The notes under the pieces: model-generated | The model's input: only the letters and a program-made list of their open reading frames with translations | Databases searched by the model: none | What the model was told of the DNA's origin: nothing | NCBI RefSeq assembly: GCF_003797775.2 | Contig: NZ_CP060725.1 | Span: 3,342,001 to 3,406,000 of the forward strand | Origin: Sphingopyxis sp. OPL5 | GTDB taxonomy: Bacteria > Pseudomonadota > Alphaproteobacteria > Sphingomonadales > Sphingomonadaceae | Reading direction: 5' to 3' | Length of the DNA stretch: 64,000 nucleotides | Made by a program: the position numbers and the translations under genes | Part shown: positions 12,101 through 19,946 of the stretch, piece by piece | Numbering within the stretch: position 1 is the stretch's first letter | Layout: every line of letters starts with the position of its first letter

Positions 12101-13096
12101 CGCGGCGGCGGTGACCGCGGCCAGCCCGACGAAGGCCGCGAGCGGTCCGATCAGCCCATAGACATTGGCCGCGACCAAGATGGCGGCATAAAGCGTCGCG
12201 ATGCCCGCGCCCGACAGCGCCTGTGGCACGCGCAGGTCGCGCACCTTGTCCTCGTTGCGCCAGGCATATTCGGCGCCGCCGATCAGCCCGAGGCCGAAGA
12301 GGACGCCCGCGATGACCTGTACCCCCGGCGTGAAGACGCGCGCGAAGAATCCCGCGTCGATCGCATAACGGACGATGAGGACCCCGGCGATCGCCAGCGT
12401 GATCCCGCCGGCCCAGATCGGCAGCGTCTTGCCGAACAGATTTTCGAAACGCTGCGCCATGCTGGCGGGAGGCGCGGGTGGTGCGGGCGGTTTTGGCGGC
12501 GGCGTGGCGGCGCGTGCCGCGACCGGCTCCGCTTCGGGTTCCGGAACATCCGCTTCGGTCTCGGCGTCGGCGGGCGCTGCGGCGGCCGTTTCCCCGGCTT
12601 CTTCCTCTTCCGTCAGTTCTTCGTCGGGTACCGGCTCCGACACCGCCGGAAGCGGCGCGCTCGCGGCGGCAACCGCGGCGGCGGCCGGAACGATCTCTTC
12701 CTCGGGTATGGGTGCGGGCGCCTCATCCTGCGGCGGAGCGACCGGTTCCGGCGCCGCCTCTTGTTGCGCGGGGACCGGTTCGTCGATTTTGGGCTTCCAG
12801 CGGTCGAGCGTTTCCGGCGTTGGCGGCGCCCAGGGCGAGCGAGAGGGCGGCGGCGCGGCCGGTGCCGGGCTGGGCGTACCGACCGGTTGCGATGAAAGCG
12901 GGGCGGTGGCGGCTGCGCGTGCCTGTTCCGGACTTTCGCCCGGCTTGGGCGGCAGCAGGCCGGCGTGACGTTGCAGCGCACCGATCCGCTTCGCGGCTTC
13001 CTGCAGCGTCGCCTCGGCGCGCTTGAGCCGGCCGCGCGTGTCGATCAGCAGGAGGAAAAGTATGACAATCGCGACAAATGCAAAGAAGCCAGCCAA
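9173..13096 (-). CDS. giant DUF2339 polytopic membrane protein
   Basis: 1,307 residues. An N-terminal membrane anchor (FFAFVAIVILFLLLIDT) precedes a short coiled coil (residues 22-45), a Pro/Ala/Glu-rich linker to about 210, then an almost continuous array of transmembrane helices to the C-terminus, beginning RFENLFGKTLPIWAGGITL. This is the DUF2339 layout. Residues about 690-800, 801-911 and 912-985 are recognisable tandem repeats (LLRWAG, then AQ(I/V)(V/I)PG, then LVAQW(S/T)RL(F/Y)GSDA). The function of the family is unknown; the form suggests a membrane scaffold or transporter. Many antisense frames across it are open because of high G+C and are not genes. It is divergent from the penicillin-binding protein gene. 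Confidence 0.88.
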   Translation of the reverse strand: MAGFFAFVAIVILFLLLIDTRGRLKRAEATLQEAAKRIGALQRHAGLLPPKPGESPEQARAAATAPLSSQPVGTPSPAPAAPPPSRSPWAPPTPETLDRWKPKIDEPVPAQQEAAPEPVAPPQDEAPAPIPEEEIVPAAAAVAAASAPLPAVSEPVPDEELTEEEEAGETAAAAPADAETEADVPEPEAEPVAARAATPPPKPPAPPAPPASMAQRFENLFGKTLPIWAGGITLAIAGVLIVRYAIDAGFFARVFTPGVQVIAGVLFGLGLIGGAEYAWRNEDKVRDLRVPQALSGAGIATLYAAILVAANVYGLIGPLAAFVGLAAVTAAALGLSLRFGPPSALLGLAGGLAAPALVGAMQPNVPLLAVYLGLTIAGLTGVSRMKRWPWLALAALVGGVGWSLWMVLATSALDTLGSLSIGGFVLLLALALPMLAFDGPRAAVLRAGSAIVGALQLALLVGYGGFAPLHWGLFALLAAAGQWLAWREKDFAIVPSISLALSVMLLAVWPDPSAYWFTLIGLALAAIHALPLLARLWSVPKTLRRTLELCGLLLAAVPLAKYHFWHIADATLALVALGGVLLAGAGIARGWKVEDRAADTRFAWLTATGGILLALAILLVLPHWMAPFAIGGVAAALLFFGKTAKDRRIEPIAAAFVGAALVSLVATPLALVELPRLVIGAGDGFATQALLRWAGLAALLALFAGKAEDRFFRAASLAIAGGLAYGMLAQIVPGWSLTLAMGAVTVGLFLLARRGASLPVELLSAGFGLLALMLLAATGPNLVAQWSRLFGSDAVVSTTDVIRWAGMTALLALFAARAGQPILRFAALTIAGALTYGTLAQVVPGWSLPLAMGGVAMTLFALARRRASHPVELLSLIYAQLAVLLLAGTGPHLVAQWTRLYGSDAAVGATEVLRWAGLALAGLAYARWSDRPIIRRAGQVAAALLAYGAFAQVIPGAYLMLVPAIGGAAVLLAARRIALPRVDGAAASLAALSLAWAALPVAAWAVEALMSIAGQPMLLDSPMLAVDQLLLRLLVPAALFAAPLWLIREHLPRWLLLTGLATAGVVGGIGVHCLYRLGFASAFGSDFVATGVGQRLVWEALLIGGGWLAMTRRWIGLARPLVLAGTAHAVWYGLMLHNPLWADQAVGGWPVANWLVPLFLLPWLGFTLIGRLFPGAPAIYGRAVQLITMLFVAGFAWATLRHLFHPALLIEPGVTATENILRSILILGLAIGFLLWGIRKGRHDWRIASLILMLGAVGKVFLFDASGLEGLLRIGSFVVLGFSLIGIGWLYSRQLARPAAEDDGKAA

Positions 13097-13213
13097 ATGC
13101 GATCCCCCAAAATTCTCCGCCTTCTAACAATGGAAAGGTGGAAGATCGACTAACTTGTTGCCGATGGTGGCAAAACCGCTCTGCCCTGACCCTCGCCAAG
13201 CCATTTGCCAAGA

Positions 13214-13235
13214 CCGTATTGCCCGTCTAATACGG
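13214..13235. promoter_or_regulatory. 7-bp inverted repeat just before the PBP start
   Basis: CCGTATT (13214-13220) and AATACGG (13229-13235) are exact reverse complements around eight bases, ending ten bases before the ATG of the penicillin-binding protein. It could be a leader hairpin or an operator over the promoter. Role unproven. Confidence 0.4.
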
Positions 13236-13244
13236 CCGTCAGGC

Positions 13245-15290
13245 ATGTTCGCTTTCCGTCGCCCCGCCACGCCTCCAGCCGAGCTCGCGCCCGTCGGTGG
13301 TGCCCCGCTGCCCGATGGCGGCACTCCGCCTGTTGCGGTTCCGTTATCGCGTCGCCGCAAATGGCTGCGCCGTATTTCGCGCGGCTTCGCCATCTTCGCG
13401 ATCATCTTCATCCTGCTCGTCGGCTGGCTCGCGATCACCGCGCCCTTGTCGAAATCGCTCGAACCGATTGCACCGCCGCAACTCACCCTGCTGGCGTCCG
13501 ACGGTACTCCGATCGCGCGCATGGGGGCTATCGTCGACGAACCGGTGAAGGCGAACGCGTTGCCCAAACATGTCACCGGCGCCTTCCTCGCGATCGAGGA
13601 CCGGCGCTTCTACAGCCATTGGGGTGTCGATCCGCGCAGCATCGCGCGCGCGGTGTGGAGCAATGTCACCGGCGGTTCGACGCAGGGTGGCAGCACGATC
13701 ACCCAGCAGCTCGCGAAATTCACCTTCCTGACCCCCAAGAAGACGCTGGGGCGCAAGGCGCGCGAGGCGCTGATCGCCTTCTGGCTCGAAGCTTGGCTAA
13801 GCAAGGACGAGATCCTCGAACGCTATCTGTCGAACGCCTATTTCGGCGATAACACTTATGGCTTGCGCGCCGCGTCGATGCATTATTTCTATCGCCAGCC
13901 CGAAAAACTGACCCCGGCGCAGGCGGCGATGCTCGCCGGGCTGGTACAGGCGCCATCGCGTCTCGCGCCGACCAAGAACCCGGGCCTCGCCGAAAAGCGC
14001 ATGCGGCTCGTGCTCGGCGCGATGGCCGACACCGGCTATATGACCGAGGCCGAGGCCAAGGCGATCCGCACGCCGCGCATCGACGTGCGCACCCGCAACA
14101 CGCTGCCCACCGGCACCTATTTCGCCGACTGGGCGCTGCCCGAGGCGCGCAAGCTGAGCGACGTCGGCTATGCGCGCCAGACGATCACGACGACGCTCGA
14201 TTCGCGATTGCAGGCGGCGGCGCGGCGCGCGGTGAACCGGGCGGGCGTCGGCAAGGCACAGGTCGCGATGGTCGCGATGCGCCCCAATGGCGAGGTCGTC
14301 GCGATGGTCGGCGGCAAGGATTATGCCGACTCCCCTTTCAACCGGGTGACACAGGCGCGCCGCCAGCCGGGTTCGACCTTCAAACTGTTCGTCTATCTGG
14401 CCGCGCTGCGCGACGGCTGGGATCCCGACGACACCATCGCCAACACGCCGATCGAGACTGGGTCCTACCGCCCCAAAAATGCCGGCGGCGCCTATTCGGA
14501 CACGATCAGCCTCGAAGATGCCTTCGCGACGTCGAGCAATGTCGCAGCGGTGCGGCTGTTCAACGCGGTGGGCAGCGAGAAGGTCATCGCGCTCGCGCGC
14601 GATCTTGGCGTCACCTCGCCGATGGCGGAGGGCGACCCCAGCCTTGCGCTCGGCACGTCGAGCATGACCCTGCTCGAACTCACTGCCGCCTATGCCGGGG
14701 TCGCGGCGAACAGCTATCCGGTCGTTCCGCACGCCTTCGAGACCGAGAAGCCGGGCTGGTTCGAAAGCCTGTTTTCGGGTCCCGACAGCTTCTCGTCGGG
14801 CGATCATGACGCGATCGAGCAGCTGCTGCGCGCCGCGGTCAATCGCGGTACCGGCCGCGCGGCGCGGCTACCCACGGCGAATTTCGGCAAGACCGGGACC
14901 AGCCAGGACAATCGCGACGCGCTGTTCGTCGGTTATGCGAACGGCCTCGTCGTCGGGGTGTGGATCGGTAACGACGACAATAGCCCGCTGGCCGGGATCA
15001 ACGGCGGCGGTTTGCCCGCCCGCATCTGGCGCGACTTCATGGGCGAAGCGGCGGGCAGGAAGGCCGCGCCGGCGCCGGCGCCCAGCAATCCGCGCGGCCC
15101 GGTCCAGCCGCAGGACGTTCCCGATATCGGCACCATCCCGGTCGGCGAGGCGACACGCATCGGGGTCGAAGGCGGCAATGCCGTGGTGACGACCGAGATC
15201 AACGGCACGCGCATCGACCTGCGGCTGCCGATCGACAGCGGCCGTCCGCCCGAGACACCGCCGCCCGATCCGCCCCCGCCGCGCCAATAG
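13245..15290 (+). CDS. class A penicillin-binding protein (transglycosylase/transpeptidase)
   Basis: Polymerises and cross-links peptidoglycan. 681 residues from the ATG at 13245 (MFAFRRPATPP); the frame stays open upstream but only from a TTG and with unlikely composition, and the ribosome-binding site is weak. A cytoplasmic Pro-rich tail leads to one TM (about 46-66), then a GT51 glycosyltransferase domain with catalytic Glu118 in EDRRFYSH and the GGSTITQQL motif, then a transpeptidase with SxxK (Ser377-Lys380), SSN (430-432) and KTGT (549-552). The tail is a Pro-rich extension. It is shorter than PBP1a of E. coli and resembles the PbpC/PBP1-like monofunctional-length class A enzymes of alphaproteobacteria. 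It is convergent with copD. Confidence 0.92.
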   Translation: MFAFRRPATPPAELAPVGGAPLPDGGTPPVAVPLSRRRKWLRRISRGFAIFAIIFILLVGWLAITAPLSKSLEPIAPPQLTLLASDGTPIARMGAIVDEPVKANALPKHVTGAFLAIEDRRFYSHWGVDPRSIARAVWSNVTGGSTQGGSTITQQLAKFTFLTPKKTLGRKAREALIAFWLEAWLSKDEILERYLSNAYFGDNTYGLRAASMHYFYRQPEKLTPAQAAMLAGLVQAPSRLAPTKNPGLAEKRMRLVLGAMADTGYMTEAEAKAIRTPRIDVRTRNTLPTGTYFADWALPEARKLSDVGYARQTITTTLDSRLQAAARRAVNRAGVGKAQVAMVAMRPNGEVVAMVGGKDYADSPFNRVTQARRQPGSTFKLFVYLAALRDGWDPDDTIANTPIETGSYRPKNAGGAYSDTISLEDAFATSSNVAAVRLFNAVGSEKVIALARDLGVTSPMAEGDPSLALGTSSMTLLELTAAYAGVAANSYPVVPHAFETEKPGWFESLFSGPDSFSSGDHDAIEQLLRAAVNRGTGRAARLPTANFGKTGTSQDNRDALFVGYANGLVVGVWIGNDDNSPLAGINGGGLPARIWRDFMGEAAGRKAAPAPAPSNPRGPVQPQDVPDIGTIPVGEATRIGVEGGNAVVTTEINGTRIDLRLPIDSGRPPETPPPDPPPPRQ

Positions 15291-15297
15291 GCGCCGG

Positions 15298-16227
15298 TCA
15301 GGGCAACGGATCAAGCAACCCGAGCCAGCCGATGAGGGCGAGGATCGCCAGGCCGGCGAGGATTTCGGCCGCAAGACTCCGCCGTATCGCACCGATGGCG
15401 GGCGCGGCTTCGCCTTCGACGAGCGCAGTCCTGAGCGCGGGCGTCAGCCGCCAGCGGTTCGCGGCCGCAAGTCCCAGCATCGCGGCGAAGAGCAGGAGCT
15501 TGGCCAGCATCCATTGCCCATAGGGCGATGCCAGCGCCTGTCCGGCATTCGCGATCCCGACGATCGCCTGCGCGTTGATCAGCCCCGTCGCCGCGATGAC
15601 GAGGACGCAGATCGTTCCGGTCCGGGCGAAACGGTCGAGACCGCGCGCCGCCAGCGTTGCATATTCGGGCGGTACGGCGCCGTGGCGTGGACGCAGCAAC
15701 AGCAGGAAGGCCGCGATCGCGCCGATCCAGATGGCGGCGGCGACGAGGTGCAGCGCGTCGCTCGCGCGGTGGATGGTGCCCGCCAAACCCTCGCTTGCCG
15801 CCGCGTGGCCGGACCATGCCAGCGTCGCAAGCGCGATCGCGCCGGTGACTGCGACGGTCCACGCCGCGATCACCGGATGGCTGGCGAGGCGCGAGAGCGC
15901 GGCCGCCGCGAGGAGCAACGCGGCCATGCGACAGGTCCATGCGGCGCCGACGTCGGTTTCCCCGATAATGCCCAGCAGCATCGCGGGATCGACCGCGTCC
16001 GGCTGAACACCCTGCATATCGGCGGTCAGGATGACCATGCCGGCTGCCGAGACCAGCAGCCCGAACGCGCAGAGCCAGGGTTGCGGGCGCCGGAATAGCG
16101 TGAGCAGCGCGGGAATATGGCGTTCCGCGCGGTCGAAGGCATGGAGCGGGAAGGCGGCCAGCCCCGTCAGGAGCATGAGGTCGGCGTAAAGCGCGAACCT
16201 GACACCCGGCACGAGGAGGTCGCCCAT
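15298..16227 (-). CDS. copD: copper resistance protein D (CopD/YcnJ-type membrane protein)
   Basis: 309 residues with about eight transmembrane helices. The CopD domain is recognisable in HLVAAAIWIGAIAAFLLLL and in SGHAAASEGLAG...HRASDALH, where conserved His residues are thought to take part in copper transfer across the inner membrane. It starts 3 bp after the copC stop in the same operon, the standard arrangement in which CopC binds copper in the periplasm and CopD takes it inward or exchanges it. The direction of transport is not decided by the sequence. Confidence 0.88.
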   Translation of the reverse strand: MGDLLVPGVRFALYADLMLLTGLAAFPLHAFDRAERHIPALLTLFRRPQPWLCAFGLLVSAAGMVILTADMQGVQPDAVDPAMLLGIIGETDVGAAWTCRMAALLLAAAALSRLASHPVIAAWTVAVTGAIALATLAWSGHAAASEGLAGTIHRASDALHLVAAAIWIGAIAAFLLLLRPRHGAVPPEYATLAARGLDRFARTGTICVLVIAATGLINAQAIVGIANAGQALASPYGQWMLAKLLLFAAMLGLAAANRWRLTPALRTALVEGEAAPAIGAIRRSLAAEILAGLAILALIGWLGLLDPLP

Positions 16228-16230
16228 CGC

Positions 16231-16614
16231 CTATTTCACCGTGAAGCTGAATTCGCTGCCCATGCGGTGCGTGTCGGCACCGGCGGCCGACCATTTGACC
16301 TTATAGGTGCCGGGAACGAGCGCGCGTTTCGGCTGCAGCGTCATCGACTTGCCGTCCTTGCCGATCGCCGAGGTGAAGGCGATTTTCATCGGCGGATGAT
16401 CCTTCATGCCGGGCATGCCCGTCATCACCAGTTCGGCCTTCACGGTCGAGGCGATCAGTTTTTCGCTGAACTTCAGTTGGACCGAAGTCACCTTCGACAC
16501 GGTGCTGTTCGCGCTCGGTGTCGAACCGACGAGCTTGGTGTGCGCCAGCGCGGCACCGGGCGCCGATAGCAGCGCGATCGCGGCGGCGAGGTGAAGGGGG
16601 AACCACTTGGTCAT
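16231..16614 (-). CDS. copC: periplasmic copper-binding protein CopC
   Basis: 127 residues from the ATG at 16614, preceded by GGAG. The signal peptide ends ALA, so the mature protein begins HTKLVGSTP, giving the N-terminal His that ligates Cu(II) in CopC proteins. A single Ig-like domain follows (SVQLKFSEKLIASTVKAEL ... GTYKVKWSAAGADTHRMGSEFSFTVK) with the C-terminal TDTHRMxG-type His, plus Met residues in MTGMPGMKDHPPM. It is the first gene of copCD, divergent from the sigma-factor operon that starts at 16763. Confidence 0.93.
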   Translation of the reverse strand: MTKWFPLHLAAAIALLSAPGAALAHTKLVGSTPSANSTVSKVTSVQLKFSEKLIASTVKAELVMTGMPGMKDHPPMKIAFTSAIGKDGKSMTLQPKRALVPGTYKVKWSAAGADTHRMGSEFSFTVK

Positions 16615-16734
16615 AAAAAACTCCAATTGCATGTTCGTCTTGGCTATTACGCAGCCCGGTAGGGTTCCCCCTCGGGCAAATAGAGTTTTCACGGTGGGCG
16701 GCGGTTGAGGGGTAGGGCGCGGGCGCGCGTATAG

Positions 16735-16748
16735 TCCTTTCGAAAGGA
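16735..16748. promoter_or_regulatory. 14-bp perfect palindrome upstream of the anti-sigma gene
   Basis: TCCTTTCGAAAGGA is its own reverse complement and lies 14 bp before the start codon of the first gene of the ECF operon, within the copC/ECF divergent region (16615-16762). It may be an operator or a short leader hairpin. No protein can be assigned to it. Confidence 0.4.
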
Positions 16749-16762
16749 TTGGCGGAAAGCCG

Positions 16763-17029
16763 ATGGACGACGAACTTCGGATTTTGAATGCGGCGGCGAT
16801 GCCCGCCGCGCTGGACGCGCTCGACGACCGTGTGCTGCAGATGCTGGCCGCGCGCCGCCGCGAAGCCGCCGCGATGCGGCGGACGATCGCGCTCGCGGCG
16901 TTCGTCTCGCTCGGCGGCGGCATCGCGGCGGGCAGCCTGTTCGTGCCGCCCGCGGTTGCCGCCAGCCCGCTGACACCGCTGGTTCCGGCGAGTCCGCTGG
17001 CGCCGTCTACCTTGCTGGACGTGCGTTGA
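16763..17029 (+). CDS. small membrane anti-sigma-like protein (CnrY position)
   Basis: 88 residues: an acidic/basic N-terminal helix (DDELRILNAAAMPAALDALDDRVLQMLAARRREAAAM), one membrane segment (about residues 40-62) and a short Pro/Ala/Ser periplasmic tail. Sequence resemblance to CnrY is not obvious to me; the call rests on size, topology and position, as it precedes a CnrX-type sensor and an ECF sigma factor exactly as cnrY does in cnrYXH. It would hold the sigma factor at the membrane until the sensor binds metal. The stop is 2 bp before the ATG of the next gene. Confidence 0.65.
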   Translation: MDDELRILNAAAMPAALDALDDRVLQMLAARRREAAAMRRTIALAAFVSLGGGIAAGSLFVPPAVAASPLTPLVPASPLAPSTLLDVR

Positions 17030-17031
17030 CG

Positions 17032-17469
17032 ATGGCTTCGCGCCGGTTGCTCATCATTGGCCTGATCGCCTTTCTGGCGGCGGTGGCGGGTGTGTTCGTT
17101 GGCCGGATACTCGTCGATGCGCCGCGCGCGAACGAGACCGAACTGCACGCGCTATTGCACCGCGAACTGAAATTGTCCGCCGATCAGGAAAAGAGGATCC
17201 ATCTGATCGAGGCCCGGTTCGCCGCGCGGCGCGATGCGCTCGAGCTTGAGATGCGCGCCGCCAACATCCGGCTGGCGCAGGCGATCGACGCCGAGCATGG
17301 CTATGGACCGCAGGTTACCCAGGCGATCGACGAGACGCATGAGGTGATGGGCGACCTGCAAAAGGAAACGCTCCAGCACCTGTTCGCGATGCGCGGGGTG
17401 CTCGACCGCGAGCAGGCGGCGATGTTCGACAAGCGCGTGGTCAAGGCGCTGACCGCCGATGCGCGGTGA
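17032..17469 (+). CDS. periplasmic heavy-metal sensor, CnrX-like
   Basis: 145 residues, anchored by one N-terminal TM (about 5-28), with a helical-hairpin periplasmic domain. All five metal ligands of CnrX are present with identical spacing: His39, His43 (HALLH), Glu60, His116 and Met120 (HLFAM), each exactly three below the CnrX numbers H42, H46, E63, H119 and M123. It is expected to bind a divalent metal in the periplasm and signal through the membrane anti-sigma protein. ATG 17032 was preferred to TTG 17026, which would overlap the preceding stop. It overlaps the sigma gene by 4 bp. Confidence 0.85.
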   Translation: MASRRLLIIGLIAFLAAVAGVFVGRILVDAPRANETELHALLHRELKLSADQEKRIHLIEARFAARRDALELEMRAANIRLAQAIDAEHGYGPQVTQAIDETHEVMGDLQKETLQHLFAMRGVLDREQAAMFDKRVVKALTADAR

Positions 17470-18038
17470 GCCTCGACCTGTCGCAATGTAGCGACGGCGA
17501 ACTCGCCGCGCTCGCCGATGCGGGGCGGCAGGATGTCTATCGCGAATTTCTGGCCCGCTACAAGGCGCCGGTCTTTCGCCTGATCCGCGGCCATGTCGGC
17601 GATGCCGACGAGGCGATGGACCTGACGCAGGAAAGCTTCGTCGCGGGCTTTGCCGCGCTGCCGCGTTACGATCGCGAGCGGCCCTTTCGCCTGTGGATTT
17701 TGCGCATCGCGCTCAACAAGTGCCGCGACTGGGCGCGGCGGCGCGCGGTGCGGGCCTTTTTCGCGCGCGCGCTGCCGCTCGACAGCGCGCATGACGTGGC
17801 GATCGACGCGCCCGCCCCCGATGTCGAGGCGGAAAACCGGGCCGAACTCGCGCGCGTCCGCGCCGCGATGGCGGCGCTGCCCCACAATCTGCGCGAGGTG
17901 CTGGTGCTGCGCGGGGTCGAGGACCTCAGCCAGGCGGAAACCGCGGCGCTGCTGGCGGTCAGCGAAAAGACGGTCGAGACCCGGCTTTACCGCGCGCGCG
18001 GCAGGCTCCGGGCGCTGCTCGAAGGGGGCGAGGGCTAG
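17466..18038 (+). CDS. ECF RNA polymerase sigma factor (CnrH position)
   Basis: 190 residues, starting at GTG 17466, which overlaps the sensor stop (GTGA). Region 2 is visible in REFLARYKAPVFRLIRGHVGDADEAMDLTQESFV and FRLWILRIALNKCRDW, region 4 in LPHNLREVLVLRGVEDLSQAETAALLAVSEKTVETRLYRARGRL. It is predicted to be released by the membrane anti-sigma/sensor pair in response to metal. Likely targets are its own operon, the divergent copCD and the downstream copAB, but this is positional inference. copA starts 108 bp further on. Confidence 0.88.
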   Translation: MSLDLSQCSDGELAALADAGRQDVYREFLARYKAPVFRLIRGHVGDADEAMDLTQESFVAGFAALPRYDRERPFRLWILRIALNKCRDWARRRAVRAFFARALPLDSAHDVAIDAPAPDVEAENRAELARVRAAMAALPHNLREVLVLRGVEDLSQAETAALLAVSEKTVETRLYRARGRLRALLEGGEG

Positions 18039-18146
18039 GTCGGCGTGGACAAGCGCGGCGCCGGTCCGCAAAAGCCGGCAGCGGCAAGGGACGCCGGCGT
18101 CTCCTGCGTATGACATTGCAGACAGTCGGCAACCATCAGGAAGATC

Positions 18147-19946
18147 ATGCAGATTAACAGGCGTCGTTTCGTGAGCGGAGCATTGGGTGGCGGAACCGCG
18201 GCCGCGCTCGCATCGTGGTTTCCGGTCTGGGCCCAGCCGGTCTCGCCCGGCATTGCGTCGACACTGCCCACCGTGTCGGGCAACGACATTACGCTGCGCA
18301 TTGCGCGCCAGACGATGCGGGTCGATGGCAAGGTCAGCCGCGCGATCGGGATCAACGGCACCGTTCCCGCGCCGCTCGTCCGCCTGACGGAGGGGCAGCA
18401 GGCGCGCCTGACCGTGGTCAACGACCTCGACGAGGACAGCTCGATCCACTGGCACGGGCTGATCCTGCCCTTCCACATGGACGGTGTGCCGGGGGTCAGC
18501 TTTCCGGGCATCAAGCCCAAATCGACCTTCGTCTATGAATTTCCCGTCGTCCAGTCGGGGACCTATTGGTATCACAGCCATTCAGGGCTTCAGGAACAGA
18601 TCGGCCATTATGGTCCGATCGTCATCGATCCGGCGGGCGCCGACCCCATCGCGTTCGACCGCGAGCATGTCATCGTCCTGTCGGACCACAGTCCGCTGTC
18701 GCCCGAGGCGATCTATCGCAAGCTCAAGGTCAATCCCGGCCATTTCAACCACCAGCGCCAGACGCTGGGCGGGCTGCTGGAAGGCAAGGACCAGCCGCTC
18801 AAGGACCGGATCGCGTGGGGCGCGATGCGGATGGACCCGACCGACATCGCCGACGTCAACGGCTCGACCTACAGCTTCCTCGTCAACGGCCACGGGCCGC
18901 GCGACAACTGGACCGCATTGTTCAACCCGGGCGAGCGCGTGCGGCTGCGCATCATCAACGCCTCGGCGATGTCGATCTTCAACATCCGGATTCCGGGGCT
19001 GCGGATGACCGTCGTCCAGGCCGATGGTCTCAACATCGTGCCGGTCGAGATCGACGAATTCCAGATTGCCGTCGCCGAAACCTATGACGTGATCGTCACC
19101 CCGGTCGAGGATCGCGCCTACACGCTGGTGGCCGAAGCCAACGACCGGTCGGGCATGGGTCGCGCCACCCTGGCGCCGCGCGCGGGCATGGTCGCCGCAG
19201 TGCCGCCGCTCCGCGCCCGTCCGCTCGCCACGATGAAGGACATGGGCATGGACATGGGCGGGAGCGGCGCCACCGGCGGCGATGCGGCGTGCGCACCCGA
19301 ACATGCCGCGATGGGCCATTGCACTCCCGCGCCCGCCGACGGAGCAGCGCCGGACCATGCCGCCATGGGACATGGCGCCGGCGGCATGAAGCACAGCATG
19401 CGCGACTTCGACGTCGCGCCGCAGGTCAGGCGCGACCCGAGCGTCCAGACGATCTCGCCGATGCCGGTCGACCGCATGGGTGAGCCGGGGCAGGGGCTGG
19501 AGGATGTCGGGCATCGGGTGCTGACCTATCACGACCTGATCGCGCTCGATCGCAACCCCGATGTGCGCGCGGCCTCGCGCTCGCTCGACATCCACCTGAC
19601 CGGCAACATGGAACGCTTCATGTGGTCGTTCGACGGGGTGAAAATGTCCGACCATCACGAACCCATCCCCTTCATCGAGGGCGAGCGGGTGCGGATCAAC
19701 CTCATCAACGATTCGATGATGAGCCATCCCATCCACCTGCACGGCCATTTCTTCGAACTGGTCACCGGCAAGGGCGATCGCTCGCCGCGCAAGCATACGG
19801 TGCTGGTTCAGCCGGGCGGGACGGCGAGTTTCGATTTCACCGCCGACGCGCTCGGCGACTGGGCGTTCCACTGCCACCTCCTTTACCATATGCACGCCGG
19901 CATGATGCGCGTCGTCAGCGTCCGCCCGAAGGGAGAGGCCGCATGA
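18147..19946 (+). CDS. copA: multicopper oxidase CopA, copper resistance
   Basis: 599 residues. A Tat signal (NRRRFVSGALGGG) exports the folded enzyme to the periplasm. Three cupredoxin domains carry the four copper motifs: HWHG, HSHSG, HPIHLHGHFFEL and HCHLLYHMHAGMM. It probably oxidises Cu(I) and sequesters copper. A Met/His-rich insert (about residues 365-415) contains Cys382, His386, Met389, His391 and Cys392 in a motif CAPEHAAMGHCTP that recurs twice in CopB, followed by DHAAMGHG. The copB ATG overlaps the stop (ATGA), so the two are coupled. Confidence 0.95.
   Translation: MQINRRRFVSGALGGGTAAALASWFPVWAQPVSPGIASTLPTVSGNDITLRIARQTMRVDGKVSRAIGINGTVPAPLVRLTEGQQARLTVVNDLDEDSSIHWHGLILPFHMDGVPGVSFPGIKPKSTFVYEFPVVQSGTYWYHSHSGLQEQIGHYGPIVIDPAGADPIAFDREHVIVLSDHSPLSPEAIYRKLKVNPGHFNHQRQTLGGLLEGKDQPLKDRIAWGAMRMDPTDIADVNGSTYSFLVNGHGPRDNWTALFNPGERVRLRIINASAMSIFNIRIPGLRMTVVQADGLNIVPVEIDEFQIAVAETYDVIVTPVEDRAYTLVAEANDRSGMGRATLAPRAGMVAAVPPLRARPLATMKDMGMDMGGSGATGGDAACAPEHAAMGHCTPAPADGAAPDHAAMGHGAGGMKHSMRDFDVAPQVRRDPSVQTISPMPVDRMGEPGQGLEDVGHRVLTYHDLIALDRNPDVRAASRSLDIHLTGNMERFMWSFDGVKMSDHHEPIPFIEGERVRINLINDSMMSHPIHLHGHFFELVTGKGDRSPRKHTVLVQPGGTASFDFTADALGDWAFHCHLLYHMHAGMMRVVSVRPKGEAA

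Noticed and set aside
11513..12895. 460-residue plus-strand frame over the DUF2339 gene
   Set aside because: Composition is mainly Arg, Glu and Gln, and it lies antisense to transmembrane repeats; a shadow.
16615..17148. Long N-terminal extension of copC
   Set aside because: Would place the start inside the divergent promoter region and before a clear signal peptide; the ATG at 16614 has a ribosome-binding site.
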